From positions 62,001 through 126,000 of the forward strand of contig NZ_CALGFC010000032.1 of NCBI RefSeq assembly GCF_937881195.1: DNA of 64,000 nt, written 5' to 3'. The notes below the pieces were generated by a model. The model was not told the origin of the DNA, ran no database searches, and saw only the letters and a list, made by a program, of their open reading frames with translations. Shown one piece after another: positions 54,370 to 63,645 of the stretch. The stretch comes from an uncultured Methanobrevibacter sp. Its GTDB lineage: Archaea; Methanobacteriota; Methanobacteria; Methanobacteriales; Methanobacteriaceae. Positions within the stretch are counted from its first letter, which is position 1. Every line of letters starts with the position of its first letter. The position numbers and the translations under genes are program-made.

Positions 54370-55368
54370 TTGATAGATAAAATATTAAAAAAAGTTCACA
54401 GAAGAGAAGATCTTACAAGAGAAGAGATATTGGAACTTTTCAAAATTGAAGATGAAAAAGAACTTGAAAAATTAATGAATGTGGCATCTTATATTAGAGA
54501 CTGTGAAAACAATCAAATTAAGTTAACATCAACTATTCATATGACTAACATATGTAAAGTAAAACCTAAGTGCAAATATTGTGGTTTTGCTACAAAAACC
54601 TCAAGTGAAGGATACTATCATGGTTTTTATAAAAAAGATAGTGAAATTCTTGAAGCAGCTAAATGTGTTGCAGATAGTGAAATACCAAGAATAAGTTGCT
54701 CAGGAGCTCATGGATATGATGGCAAACACGCTGTTGTAGCTACAAAAATTGTAAAGGAAAACACTCCTTTAGAATTATTAGTAAATGTAGGTTCTGATTT
54801 AAATAGAGAAGCAATTAAAGATTTAGCAAGATATAATGTAGATACTGTTTGTTGCAATCTAGAAACAGTTAATGAAGAACTTTTCAATGAAGTTAAACCT
54901 GGTGAAAAGCTTCAAGATAGAGTTGAAATTTGTGAAATGATTTGCGAAGAAGGTATTGAATTGTCTTCAGGATTACTTATTGGTCTTGGAGAAAGCTATG
55001 AAGATAGAATTGATCATTTATTATTCCTTAAAAAGTTTAATACATTAGGAGAAATTCCTATAATGGGATTTAATCCATACAAAGACACTCCAATGGAAAA
55101 TCATCCCCCTTGTTCAATTAGAGAACAGATGAAAACTATTGCAATTACAAGAATTTTATTTCCAAAAATTAGAATCACTGTACCAACACCTACAATTGGG
55201 CCAGAAAATGTTGAATATTCTCTAAAGGCAGGAGCTAACAATTTGGCTACAGTAATTCCTAAAAATTACCCTACAGATGTGAAAGGAGTCGGTTCTCCAA
55301 CATACGGAAATCTTGAAGATGTTTTAAATATTTTAAATAAATTAGGCCTTAAATTAGAATGTAATTAG
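54370..55368 (+). CDS. hcgA: FeGP cofactor biosynthesis radical SAM protein HcgA (HmdB)
   Basis: Radical SAM enzyme (332 aa) related to biotin synthase/CofH-type proteins, thought to act early in pyridinol formation. The cluster motif is the unusual CX5CX2C of this family: Cys62, Cys68, Cys71 in ICKVKPKCKYCGF. GLLIGLGESYEDRIDHL (about 216-232) and TVPTPTIGPENVEYSLKAGA follow. The start is TTG in the context GGTGTTAAATTG. Second gene of the plus-strand hmd-hcg series. Confidence 0.93.
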   Translation: MIDKILKKVHRREDLTREEILELFKIEDEKELEKLMNVASYIRDCENNQIKLTSTIHMTNICKVKPKCKYCGFATKTSSEGYYHGFYKKDSEILEAAKCVADSEIPRISCSGAHGYDGKHAVVATKIVKENTPLELLVNVGSDLNREAIKDLARYNVDTVCCNLETVNEELFNEVKPGEKLQDRVEICEMICEEGIELSSGLLIGLGESYEDRIDHLLFLKKFNTLGEIPIMGFNPYKDTPMENHPPCSIREQMKTIAITRILFPKIRITVPTPTIGPENVEYSLKAGANNLATVIPKNYPTDVKGVGSPTYGNLEDVLNILNKLGLKLECN

Positions 55369-55399
55369 AAATATGCCTACTTATTCAGCAAAATATAAT

Positions 55400-55497
55400 G
55401 ATTAAATATAATAAAATATTATAATTTATCTTTAATATGATTAAATATAATAAAATATTATAATTTATCTTTAATATGATTAAATATAATAAAATAT
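55400..55497. repeat. 39-bp tandem repeat between hcgA and hcgB
   Basis: A 39-bp unit starting GATTAAATATAATAAAATAT begins at 55400, 55439 and 55478; two copies are complete and identical and the third breaks off after about 20 bp. It follows the hcgA stop by about 30 bp. Other parts of this 237-bp spacer are plain AT-rich DNA. Confidence 0.85.
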
Positions 55498-55605
55498 ATA
55501 ATACAATTATATATTTTAAATTAATTTAAATAATTTAATACATAAAAAAAAATATAGCTAACTTTTTTTAATTTAACACTCCAAAATAATCATGAATGTG
55601 AAAAT

Positions 55606-56082
55606 ATGGCTTTTGAAAATATAATAAAAAATGCTGCTAAAGAATCAATGGAAGGAACAAGAACTGGAGATAAAAAAGAAGAAGTATTAGCAATACAAAA
55701 TTATATAAAAAATGCTAAAAAAGTATTTGTTCCAAACAAAAATAATATTAAAACCCAAGTAATCAATGGAATATTAGAAAAATATGGGATTTCAAAAGCA
55801 AAAAATTTGGATATAAATACAAACTCTGCTGATTCACACAGATTCCCTTGCATCTCTAAAGCTACTATGGCCCTTGATCAAAGTGATGCAGACATGATAA
55901 TAGGGAGAGGAAGACTTGGAATTCCTGGTTCAGGATCCATGCTAGTTTTTATGGATAATAAAGGAAGAATATTAACCGCAGGTTTTTCACCATCCCATGT
56001 TGTTCACAAAAAATCATTAGAAGAAGCTGTACGAGATGAAACTATTATGGCATTGAAAAGAATAGGTCTTGAAGAATCTTAA
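55606..56082 (+). CDS. hcgB: FeGP cofactor guanylyltransferase HcgB
   Basis: HcgB (158 aa, DUF3236) couples the pyridinol precursor to GMP from GTP. Family motifs: TADLxR-type NTNSADSHRFPCISKATMAL (about 76-95), DADMIIGRGRLGIPGSGSML (about 98-117) and AGFSPSHVVHKKSLEEAVRDE. Length is normal. It follows hcgA after the tandem repeat and precedes hcgC by about 200 bp. Confidence 0.93.
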   Translation: MAFENIIKNAAKESMEGTRTGDKKEEVLAIQNYIKNAKKVFVPNKNNIKTQVINGILEKYGISKAKNLDINTNSADSHRFPCISKATMALDQSDADMIIGRGRLGIPGSGSMLVFMDNKGRILTAGFSPSHVVHKKSLEEAVRDETIMALKRIGLEES

Positions 56083-56287
56083 AAGTTTAATAATTAAAAT
56101 TATACTAATTTAAAATAAGTTATTTTTTAAAACTGTAATTAATATTATTAATAATTAATTTGCTGATTTATACTTTTTATTACTAATATTAATTATGGTG
56201 TATTTTTTATATAATATACCTCATCATCATCAGAAAATATTAATTTTATCTATTTATTTACAATTAGCTATTTATACGGTTGATAAA

Positions 56288-57157
56288 TTGAAAGAAAAAA
56301 ATAAAAAAATAGAATATGAAACTGGGATAACCTCTGAAGTTTATACTATAAAATCTAATATGAGAATATTAGACATATTAAACATTATTATTCAAAAAAA
56401 ATCATTAGCTATATTTAAATGGGTTAAAAAATTAGAAAAAGAGCATGAAATTAAAATAAATGATGTTAAAATAGTTGGAGGATATTTAACAGGGCTAGGA
56501 ATAGCTAAAATGTTAAATAATAAATATAATGTGACAGTTATTGATATTTACCCTCATATTGAAAAACTAATTGATAATTATGAAATTAATGCTCTACCAG
56601 AAGATATAGAAAATGGTGAAAAAGAGAAACATAATCCAAATAAAGAGAATAATAAAATAAATTTTTCACAAGATTTAAGTTTACTTAATGGGTCTGATTT
56701 AATAATAGATACTACTGGTTTAGGAGGAATTTCTCCCGAACAATCTTCTAAAATAACAACAAAAGCATTTTTAATAGAAGATCCAGTAGCTGAAGATAAT
56801 GATATTCTTATTAAAAATAAAAATAACATAAATGAAAGATTAATAAACATTAATTCAGAAAATAAAGCTATTTTAAAAACAAAAGGTTTGAATACAAAAA
56901 CTTCTGGAACAATGACATTTACAATAGATGTTTTAAGTAAATCTATAGCAGAATGCATTAAAAAGGAAGGAGTTTTGTACAGTGTTGCAGAAATGACATT
57001 TTTTGAAGAAATTATATTTAAGAAAAAAAATTTAAAAATGTTTTTTGAAATAATAAATTCAGAAGCATTAACTGTTTCAACTATTAAATTCTTTAATGTT
57101 GATGAAGTAATAAATAGCTACTTATCAAAGATTAATTCTTCCATACAAATTAAATAG
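56288..57157 (+). CDS. hcgC: FeGP cofactor methyltransferase HcgC
   Basis: HcgC (289 aa from the start chosen; formerly DUF1188) is the AdoMet-dependent methyltransferase that methylates C3 of the pyridinol. KIVGGYLTGLGIAKMLNNKY is the Rossmann motif near residue 73, followed by DIYPHIEKL and LIIDTTGLGGISPEQ. I start at a TTG (MKEKNKKIEYETGITSEVYT) with a GGTTGAT site; the ATG 93 bp upstream would add a His-rich, hydrophobic leader foreign to the family. Glutamate/lysine/asparagine-rich insertion near 125-140. Very AT-rich codon use. Confidence 0.87.
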   Translation: MKEKNKKIEYETGITSEVYTIKSNMRILDILNIIIQKKSLAIFKWVKKLEKEHEIKINDVKIVGGYLTGLGIAKMLNNKYNVTVIDIYPHIEKLIDNYEINALPEDIENGEKEKHNPNKENNKINFSQDLSLLNGSDLIIDTTGLGGISPEQSSKITTKAFLIEDPVAEDNDILIKNKNNINERLININSENKAILKTKGLNTKTSGTMTFTIDVLSKSIAECIKKEGVLYSVAEMTFFEEIIFKKKNLKMFFEIINSEALTVSTIKFFNVDEVINSYLSKINSSIQIK

Positions 57158-57285
57158 AATTAAGATAGTATATTAGTTCCAAAAAAGTTATAATAATTTT
57201 ATAATAATATTGTAAAATTTATTAAGAAATTTCACAAACTATGAAAAATCATGAAATCTATTAAATATAATTATTAATGAGTATT

Positions 57286-58014
57286 ATGAAATTAAAAGAA
57301 ATTATAAAAAAGATAGATGTGATGATTCCAAAAGAATTAGGACTAGAAAATGATAATATCGGTTATTTTGGTCCAAAATTTGAGGACATAGACATAAAAA
57401 AGATAAAAGTAATTATGGATTTAACTATTGAGGAAGATAATAATTCCCAAAAAAATGAACTCATAATTTCGCATCATCCACCACTATTTAATCCAAAAAC
57501 ACCGACATATGTGATTCATTCAAATTGGGATATAATTAATGGTGGGGCAAATGATGCACTTGCTAAAAAATTAAATTTAAATGTTTTAGAAGTTTTTGAT
57601 GAAGAAACTGGAATCGGAAGAATTTGTGAAGGTTCTTTTAATTTCAAAGATTTTCTAGATATAATACCAAAAAAATTAAATATTGATTATTTTAGAGTAG
57701 TAAACCCCTTAAATAAGCAAGAAAATAATGAAAAATTAAAAATTGCAATTATTTCTGGTTTTGGACTCAGTAATATTGATTATATAAAATTAGCTAAAAA
57801 AAATAAAGTAGACATACTCATATCCGGAGATTTAACTCATAAAGGGGCAATTTTATCTAAAAATTTAGGAATTTGTATTGTTGATATATCTCATTATGCT
57901 AGTGAAGTGCCAGGATTAGAAGAATTATATGATATTATATCCAAAATAGGTATTGAAACTAAGTTAATCCACCAAGAAATCCCCTGGAAATATATAAATT
58001 CCATTGACTTATAA
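57286..58014 (+). CDS. hcgD: FeGP cofactor biosynthesis protein HcgD (NIF3-like)
   Basis: HcgD (242 aa) is a NIF3-fold protein with a dinuclear iron site, thought to deliver iron for the cofactor. ELIISHHPPLFNP (about 64-76) supplies His ligands, EVFDEETGIGRICEGSF is the central strand, and LISGDLTHKGAIL and VDISHYASEVPGLEEL add the remaining His/Glu ligands. An ATG three codons upstream is an alternative start; neither has a good ribosome-binding site. Confidence 0.9.
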   Translation: MKLKEIIKKIDVMIPKELGLENDNIGYFGPKFEDIDIKKIKVIMDLTIEEDNNSQKNELIISHHPPLFNPKTPTYVIHSNWDIINGGANDALAKKLNLNVLEVFDEETGIGRICEGSFNFKDFLDIIPKKLNIDYFRVVNPLNKQENNEKLKIAIISGFGLSNIDYIKLAKKNKVDILISGDLTHKGAILSKNLGICIVDISHYASEVPGLEELYDIISKIGIETKLIHQEIPWKYINSIDL

Positions 58015-58141
58015 TAGATGGTTTGTTATTTGTGAGCTTTTTAGTCTTAAATTATAATTATACAAATAATTTTATAATTAATAAATATTTAAATATAAAC
58101 AATATAAAATATAACAATTGTTAAGAATAGGAGAATTAAAA

Positions 58142-58777
58142 ATGATTCAAAAAATTGAAGATAGTTTAATCCCAAAAGGAAAAGTAGATTTAGTAGGTGT
58201 TGGTAGATTAGGACTTAGAACCAGTATAAATCTTATACAAGTACATAGAGGAGGTCCAAAAACTATAAACGTTTTTGATAATCAAAAGATATCAAAATCT
58301 GATTTGATATTTTTAATGTATGGAGGAAATGTTGGAGAATATAAAACAGACTTCATAAAAAGATTATCAACCCATGAAAAAAGTTATAGAAATGTAGAAA
58401 GTTATAATGTTAATATAAACGAGGAAAATTTAGATTTAATCAATGGAAATGTTGTTGTTTTAGAATTAGCAGGAGGAGATACCATATCTACAGCTGCTAA
58501 AATAATAAAACATGCACATAAAAATGGGGCAAAAACAATTGGGACTGGAGGAATATTTGGGATAGGTGAAGAAGAAATAATCACCAAAGATATATCTGAA
58601 TTTGATGATTCAAACATTGTTGTTAATTTACTTAGAGAAGAAGGAATTAAAAAAAATCATAAAATTATTACAACAAACAAATTTATTACAAGTGGAGTGC
58701 CAATAACCCCCTATGTTTTAGATAATGTAGCAAATATCATAACAAAAGAAACACTTAAAGAATTAATAAATATTTAA
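58142..58777 (+). CDS. hcgE: FeGP cofactor adenylyltransferase HcgE (E1/ThiF-like)
   Basis: HcgE (211 aa) adenylates the carboxylate of guanylylpyridinol with ATP before HcgF acts. KVDLVGVGRLGLRTSINLIQ (about 13-32) is the nucleotide-binding motif, INVFDNQKISKSDL the strand-loop with the acidic residue, and GTGGIFGIGEEEI a later glycine loop. Start MIQKIEDSLIP has an AGGAG site. Last plus-strand gene of the hcg series. Confidence 0.92.
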   Translation: MIQKIEDSLIPKGKVDLVGVGRLGLRTSINLIQVHRGGPKTINVFDNQKISKSDLIFLMYGGNVGEYKTDFIKRLSTHEKSYRNVESYNVNINEENLDLINGNVVVLELAGGDTISTAAKIIKHAHKNGAKTIGTGGIFGIGEEEIITKDISEFDDSNIVVNLLREEGIKKNHKIITTNKFITSGVPITPYVLDNVANIITKETLKELINI

Positions 58778-59059
58778 TTAGAAAAATGAATTAAAATCTA
58801 AAAAATATACTGAAAAATTTAAAAAAATATATGAAAATTATGAAAATTTTGGAAAGTTTTTATTAAATTTATTGAGTCATATTAAAAAATTTATTTTAAG
58901 AAATATATATATATATTAAATTTATTCTTTTTTTAGAACAATTTGAAAAAATATTTTTATTTATTAAAATAATCTTTATTATTAAAATATTCTTCACTAA
59001 TAAAATAATTTTTATTATTAAAATAATATTTTAATATTAAAATATTTTTTATTATACTA
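58778..59059. other. Convergent spacer with AAAATATTWTTTATTA units
   Basis: Lies between convergent hcgE and hcgF. Near 58968-59055 the unit TTATTAAAATAATNTTTATT recurs several times with drift. (AT)n at 58908-58916. No gene or RNA recognised. Confidence 0.5.
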
Positions 59060-59638
59060 TTAATTAGTTATTACTAACAAGTCATCGAAGTCATTTAAAG
59101 AATCTAAATCATCATTCAAAAGATTTAACAGGATACCAAGTGTTTTTTCGATTCCGCTTATTTGTCTTTTTAAAATAATATCAGAATCTGAACTAGTCAA
59201 ATCTGCATAGACATCAGAAGTTGTTGTAATAGTTAAATCATTAGTTACTATAGCTATACCACCTTTTCCAATTCCTGCAGTTGTTCCAATACCAATGTCT
59301 GAATTTGATAAATTTTTAACGGCTTTTGCCATTAATTCTGCCACTATTAAGTCATTTTCTTGGTTGAAAACCTTTATTCCTTTAATTAAAGTATAAGGCT
59401 CCGGTGTTTTAACTTTTAATATATTTTGTAAACTTTCTAATGTGGGAATAAATAAAGAACAACTTAAACTTAAATTATCAAAAAAATCATCATTTGAATT
59501 ATTAATAATATAATTTTTTATTCGATAATTAGAAAGATTATTTCCTCCAAAATCATTTTCATAACCTTGTGCCAAAATATGTATTTCATGACCAATTTTT
59601 CCATGAGTGAAACATTCAGCTGTAGCTATTTTTATCAT
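59060..59638 (-). CDS. hcgF: FeGP cofactor biosynthesis protein HcgF (UPF0254)
   Basis: HcgF (192 aa) forms a thioester with the activated guanylylpyridinol. The essential Cys9 is in MIKIATAECFTHGKIGHEIH at exactly the reported position. GIGTTAGIGKGGIAIVTNDL (about 116-135) is the other conserved block; the C-terminus is acidic. It is on the minus strand, convergent with hcgE, and downstream of comCDE rather than in the plus-strand hcg series. Confidence 0.92.
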   Translation of the reverse strand: MIKIATAECFTHGKIGHEIHILAQGYENDFGGNNLSNYRIKNYIINNSNDDFFDNLSLSCSLFIPTLESLQNILKVKTPEPYTLIKGIKVFNQENDLIVAELMAKAVKNLSNSDIGIGTTAGIGKGGIAIVTNDLTITTTSDVYADLTSSDSDIILKRQISGIEKTLGILLNLLNDDLDSLNDFDDLLVITN

Positions 59639-59840
59639 AATAAACCTATTAAAATTTGTTTTTAAGTAATATAAATTTAATATTATTTAATATTATCTCA
59701 AACATCTACTAAATAATATTAAAATCATAAATATAATAAATAATATTAAAATCATGAATATAATAAAGATAGATACTTTAATAAATAATATAAATCTAAT
59801 TCTAGAAAAAAATAATGAATTTGAATCTTTATAAATTATT

Positions 59841-60425
59841 TTAAGATTTAAAATTATCTAATGAATCCATAAATCTATTTTTAATATACTCCGGACTTAA
59901 ATCTATAATTGGAGAATCAGCATTTCCAGGAAGAATTTTATAATGTATGAAAACCGTTCCTACTGACTCATCATTTAAAATATCCTCAAAATTTATTTCA
60001 TCATAATTATAACATTTTTCAAAACCAATACTTTTAGCTACTTCTAAAAGATCTATATTTTGAGCATATGTACATTGATTACCGGTAGATCCATAACACC
60101 CATTATCAAAAACTATTAAAATAAGATTGTTTGGATTTTGATTAAATATTGTCACCAATGAACCCATATTCATCAAAACAGAACCATCACCATCAAAAAC
60201 GACTATTTTTTCTTTATTTTTCAAATTTTTATTAGAAGTATCCTCTTTAGCAATAGCTAATCCTAAACCAATAGAAGAAGCAAGCCCCATAGAACCTAAC
60301 ATATAAAAATTTTCTGATCTGTCCTTAATCTGATATAATTCCCTAGATGGAAATCCAATATTACATATAACAATTTGATTAGTTATATAATTCATTATAT
60401 CTAAGATTGCATCAAAACGTTCCAT
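59841..60425 (-). CDS. comE: Sulfopyruvate decarboxylase subunit beta
   Basis: TPP-binding subunit (194 aa) of the ComDE enzyme that converts sulfopyruvate to sulfoacetaldehyde in coenzyme M synthesis. The TPP/Mg2+ motif is DGDGSVLMNMGSL (Gly79-Asp80-Gly81) to Asn108 in VFDNGCYGSTGNQ. GSMGLASSIGLGLAIA (about 44-59) is typical of the family. 21 bp after comD. Confidence 0.95.
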   Translation of the reverse strand: MERFDAILDIMNYITNQIVICNIGFPSRELYQIKDRSENFYMLGSMGLASSIGLGLAIAKEDTSNKNLKNKEKIVVFDGDGSVLMNMGSLVTIFNQNPNNLILIVFDNGCYGSTGNQCTYAQNIDLLEVAKSIGFEKCYNYDEINFEDILNDESVGTVFIHYKILPGNADSPIIDLSPEYIKNRFMDSLDNFKS

Positions 60426-60446
60426 AATAATAAATTCCTAAATTTT

Positions 60447-60938
60447 TTACCAATAATTAATATCTAATAATATTGAAATTGGAGATCCTTTATCAATAGA
60501 TAAATCCCATGAGTTAGATATGATCTTTTTTGCATCATTTGGAGATTTTGGATTAAAATAGTCTAATCCCATTGCAGTCAATACTTCTGGAGTTGCCTTA
60601 CCCATTGGAACTTGCCCAATAATTGGTTCCCCTTCGGTTCCCCTATGACTCATTATCATAACTAATGGTAAAGAGTATAATTGGTAAAGAGAACCTAATG
60701 CATTAACACAATTTCCAAGTCCAGAATTTTGCATTAATATAGCTGTTTTCTTACCACCAAAATAAGCTCCAGCACAGACCCCAAGTCCTTCTTCTTCCCT
60801 TGTAACTGGAACATGAACAATTTCTTCATCATCATCAATTAATTCAAGTATTCTCCCAAGATTTACACAAGGTACACTTACAATAAAATTAATTCCAGCG
60901 GATTTTAGTCCTTGATAAACTGCTTCACTACTATCCAA
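60447..60938 (-). CDS. comD: Sulfopyruvate decarboxylase subunit alpha
   Basis: Alpha subunit (163 aa), equal to the N-terminal pyrimidine-binding part of a TPP decarboxylase. SVPCVNLGRILELIDDDEE (about 20-38), VTREEEGLGVCAGAYFGGKK with the conserved Glu, and LMQNSGLGNCVNALGSLYQL are hallmarks. Co-transcribed with comE. The 379-bp spacer upstream separates it from comC, which is on the same strand. Confidence 0.95.
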   Translation of the reverse strand: MDSSEAVYQGLKSAGINFIVSVPCVNLGRILELIDDDEEIVHVPVTREEEGLGVCAGAYFGGKKTAILMQNSGLGNCVNALGSLYQLYSLPLVMIMSHRGTEGEPIIGQVPMGKATPEVLTAMGLDYFNPKSPNDAKKIISNSWDLSIDKGSPISILLDINYW

Positions 60939-61317
60939 TTAAAAAACCTCATTTATTAGAATAATAATATATGAATTTTATAAAATGAATTAAATAATTT
61001 CAAATTAAAATAATCTAAAATTAATAATTTTAAGTTAATTTAAATTGCTAATTTTAGCTTATTAAATAAATATATTTTAGATTAAATTTAAATTGCTAAT
61101 TTTAATTAAATTAATATTTAAAAAATACAAAATTTAAATGAATATAAATTTCATGATAATATAAAAAAAATATAAAATTGTAAAACTTTAAAATTCTAAA
61201 ACTTTAAAATTCTAAAACTTTGAAATTCTAAAACTTTGAAATTCTAAAACTTTAAAATTTATATTATTTTTACAAATAAAATTATAATTATCTTTAGAAT
61301 TTTTATATATTTATTAA
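60939..61317. repeat. Spacer with 16-bp tandem repeat between comC and comD
   Basis: ACTTTRAAATTCTAAA is repeated from 61185 to 61248 (four full copies, two with A and two with G), and a partial fifth copy follows to 61260. It lies just 3' of comC on the transcribed side. The part near 60950-61130 contains the comD promoter; AAATTGCTAATTTTA occurs twice, near 61044 and 61091. Confidence 0.8.
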
Positions 61318-62346
61318 CTATTCTGAGATATAATCATTAATATCAATGTCTAAATCATCACATATTCCTTTTAAATTTTCATATAACTTTTTATCTATGG
61401 ATAATCCAGATTTTTGATTATTTGCAATATTTTTTACTTCAAGATCCCCTGGAACAAAAGTATCTCCACTTTCACGAACTTGAGTCACAAACTCTTCATT
61501 TTTTTCTTTGAAATCATCAAGTTCTACAAATTTAGAAGGATCGATAGCTATAAAAAGGTCTCCCTTAGTACAATTTTCTGCATGGTTAGCAGTTCCTTTA
61601 ACTCCAGTTCCAAATGCTGCATTAACAAGAGGCCCAGTCATTAATTCAATCATAAATGCTAGAGCATAACCTTTGTGTGCCCCAAATGGTAATATAGAAC
61701 CTTTCAAAGCTTCAGCAGGATCTGTTGTAGGATTACCTTCACTATCAAGAGCAACCCCTTCAGGTATTTCCTCACCTTTTCTCAAGGATTCTAACAATTT
61801 TCCTCTAGCTGAAGCAGAAGTAGCCATATCTACTGCAATATAAGTATCTTTAGAAGGAATTCCTATAGCAATAGGATTAGTTCCAATTAATGGCTTATTT
61901 GCCCCTAAAGGAGCAATAGCTGGTTCTGTATTAGCAGTAACAATACCTACAACATCATTTCTTATAGCCAAATCAGAATAATAACCAGTAACTCCAAAAT
62001 GATTAGAGTTATGTGTTCCTACAGCACCAATACCCATTTTTTTAGCTTTTTCAATAGCTAAAATCATAGATTTATGAGCCACTAATTGACCAAATAGACT
62101 ATTACCATTTATAAGAGCTATAGCTTCAGTTTCTCTTTCAATAGTAATTTCACCATCAGTTTTGATATTGCCATTTTTGATACCATGAATATATTGAGGA
62201 AATCTTCCAATCCCATGTGAAGTAAATCCTTTTAAATCAGCATCTAAAGTAGCATTAGCTACTATTTCAGCATCGTCTTCATTTAAACCAAGTTTAGTTA
62301 ATATTGCCATTAAAAGAGATTTTTCTTTTTCTGCTGTTAATATCAT
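61318..62346 (-). CDS. comC: L-sulfolactate dehydrogenase
   Basis: ComC (342 aa) oxidises sulfolactate to sulfopyruvate with NAD+, third step of coenzyme M synthesis; it belongs to the Ldh2/malate dehydrogenase 2 family. KGFTSHGIGRFPQYIHGIKN (about 49-68), GTHNSNHFGVTGYYSDLA (about 116-133), GTNPIAIGIPS and GAHKGYALAFMIELMTGPLV are conserved. The ATG two codons after a GTG was chosen because it has AAGGTG 5 bp upstream. Ldh2 relatives also act on malate, but clustering with comD and comE supports ComC. Confidence 0.92.
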   Translation of the reverse strand: MILTAEKEKSLLMAILTKLGLNEDDAEIVANATLDADLKGFTSHGIGRFPQYIHGIKNGNIKTDGEITIERETEAIALINGNSLFGQLVAHKSMILAIEKAKKMGIGAVGTHNSNHFGVTGYYSDLAIRNDVVGIVTANTEPAIAPLGANKPLIGTNPIAIGIPSKDTYIAVDMATSASARGKLLESLRKGEEIPEGVALDSEGNPTTDPAEALKGSILPFGAHKGYALAFMIELMTGPLVNAAFGTGVKGTANHAENCTKGDLFIAIDPSKFVELDDFKEKNEEFVTQVRESGDTFVPGDLEVKNIANNQKSGLSIDKKLYENLKGICDDLDIDINDYISE

Positions 62347-62619
<273 letters not shown>

Positions 62620-63645
62620 CTAATATTCTATGTTAGTAGATTTAAAAGTTTTAAGAGTGACTTTACTAGAATCAGAAGTTACTTTACCAATTTTATAAGC
62701 TTCACAGTCGCTATTTAAAGCATTTAATACTTTTTCAGAATCTTCTGGAGAAACTATAACAACAAAACCTATTCCCATATTGAATACTTTATACATTTCT
62801 TCTAATGAAACTCCTTGATCATATATCAATTTGAATATGTCTTGAGGAGAAGGAAGATTATCCATATCAAATCCAACATCTTTATTAAGTCTTTTAAGGT
62901 TGTTAAAACCTCCTCCAGTTATATGAGCTAAACCATTTATATTAAAATCTTTTTTAAGTAGATTTACAATAGGTTTTACATATAATTCTGTTGGGCGTAA
63001 CAATTCTTCTCCAATTGTAGTCTCAGGATTATTTGGAATAGGATCATTAATATCAAATTTATTGTTTTCAAGAAGAGTTTTTCTAGCTAAACTCAAACCA
63101 TTACTATGAATACCACTACTTCTAATACCAATTAAAACATCGTCTTCAGAAATATTATTTCCAGTTATAACTTTATCAAGATCAACAAAGCCAATTCCAG
63201 TTCCAGCAAGATCAAAGTCATTTACTACTTCTGGAAGTGAAGCAGTTTCTCCACCAATAATAGCTATGTTTGAAAGTTTTGCTCCTTCTGCAAGACCTTC
63301 AGCAATTTCTTCAGCGATTTCAGGATTAGGTTCTTCAACAGCCAAATAATCGACTAAAGCTATTGGTTCTGCACCTACGCAGAGTATATCGTTTACGACC
63401 ATAGCAATACAATCAATACCAATAGTATCATACTTTTCCATCATTTTAGCTACTAAAATTTTACTACCAACACCATCAGTACTCATTGCAATACCTTTAT
63501 TGCCCATTTTAACTAAAGCTGCAAAATGCCCACTTTCAGTTATAATATCTCTGTATTTCAAAGTTGGCTTTAATTTTTCTGCTAACTTAGCAACTGTAAC
63601 TTCTTCGAGGTCTATGTCAACTCCAGAATCTGAATAGGTAACCAT
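62620..63645 (-). CDS. purM: Phosphoribosylformylglycinamidine cyclo-ligase
   Basis: PurM (341 aa) closes the imidazole ring to make AIR in purine synthesis, with ATP. MVTYSDSGVDIDLEEVTVAK at the start, AMSTDGVGSKILVAKMM (about 53-69), CIAMVVNDILCVGAEPIALVDYLA, GGETASLPEV and HITGGGFNNLKRL are family motifs. A GGTGAG ribosome-binding site precedes the ATG. Alone in its unit. Confidence 0.97.
   Translation of the reverse strand: MVTYSDSGVDIDLEEVTVAKLAEKLKPTLKYRDIITESGHFAALVKMGNKGIAMSTDGVGSKILVAKMMEKYDTIGIDCIAMVVNDILCVGAEPIALVDYLAVEEPNPEIAEEIAEGLAEGAKLSNIAIIGGETASLPEVVNDFDLAGTGIGFVDLDKVITGNNISEDDVLIGIRSSGIHSNGLSLARKTLLENNKFDINDPIPNNPETTIGEELLRPTELYVKPIVNLLKKDFNINGLAHITGGGFNNLKRLNKDVGFDMDNLPSPQDIFKLIYDQGVSLEEMYKVFNMGIGFVVIVSPEDSEKVLNALNSDCEAYKIGKVTSDSSKVTLKTFKSTNIEY

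Noticed and set aside
56195..56287. Upstream ATG extension of hcgC
   Set aside because: The extension would be hydrophobic and His-rich, unlike the family N-terminus, and a TTG with a GGTTGAT site marks a better start.
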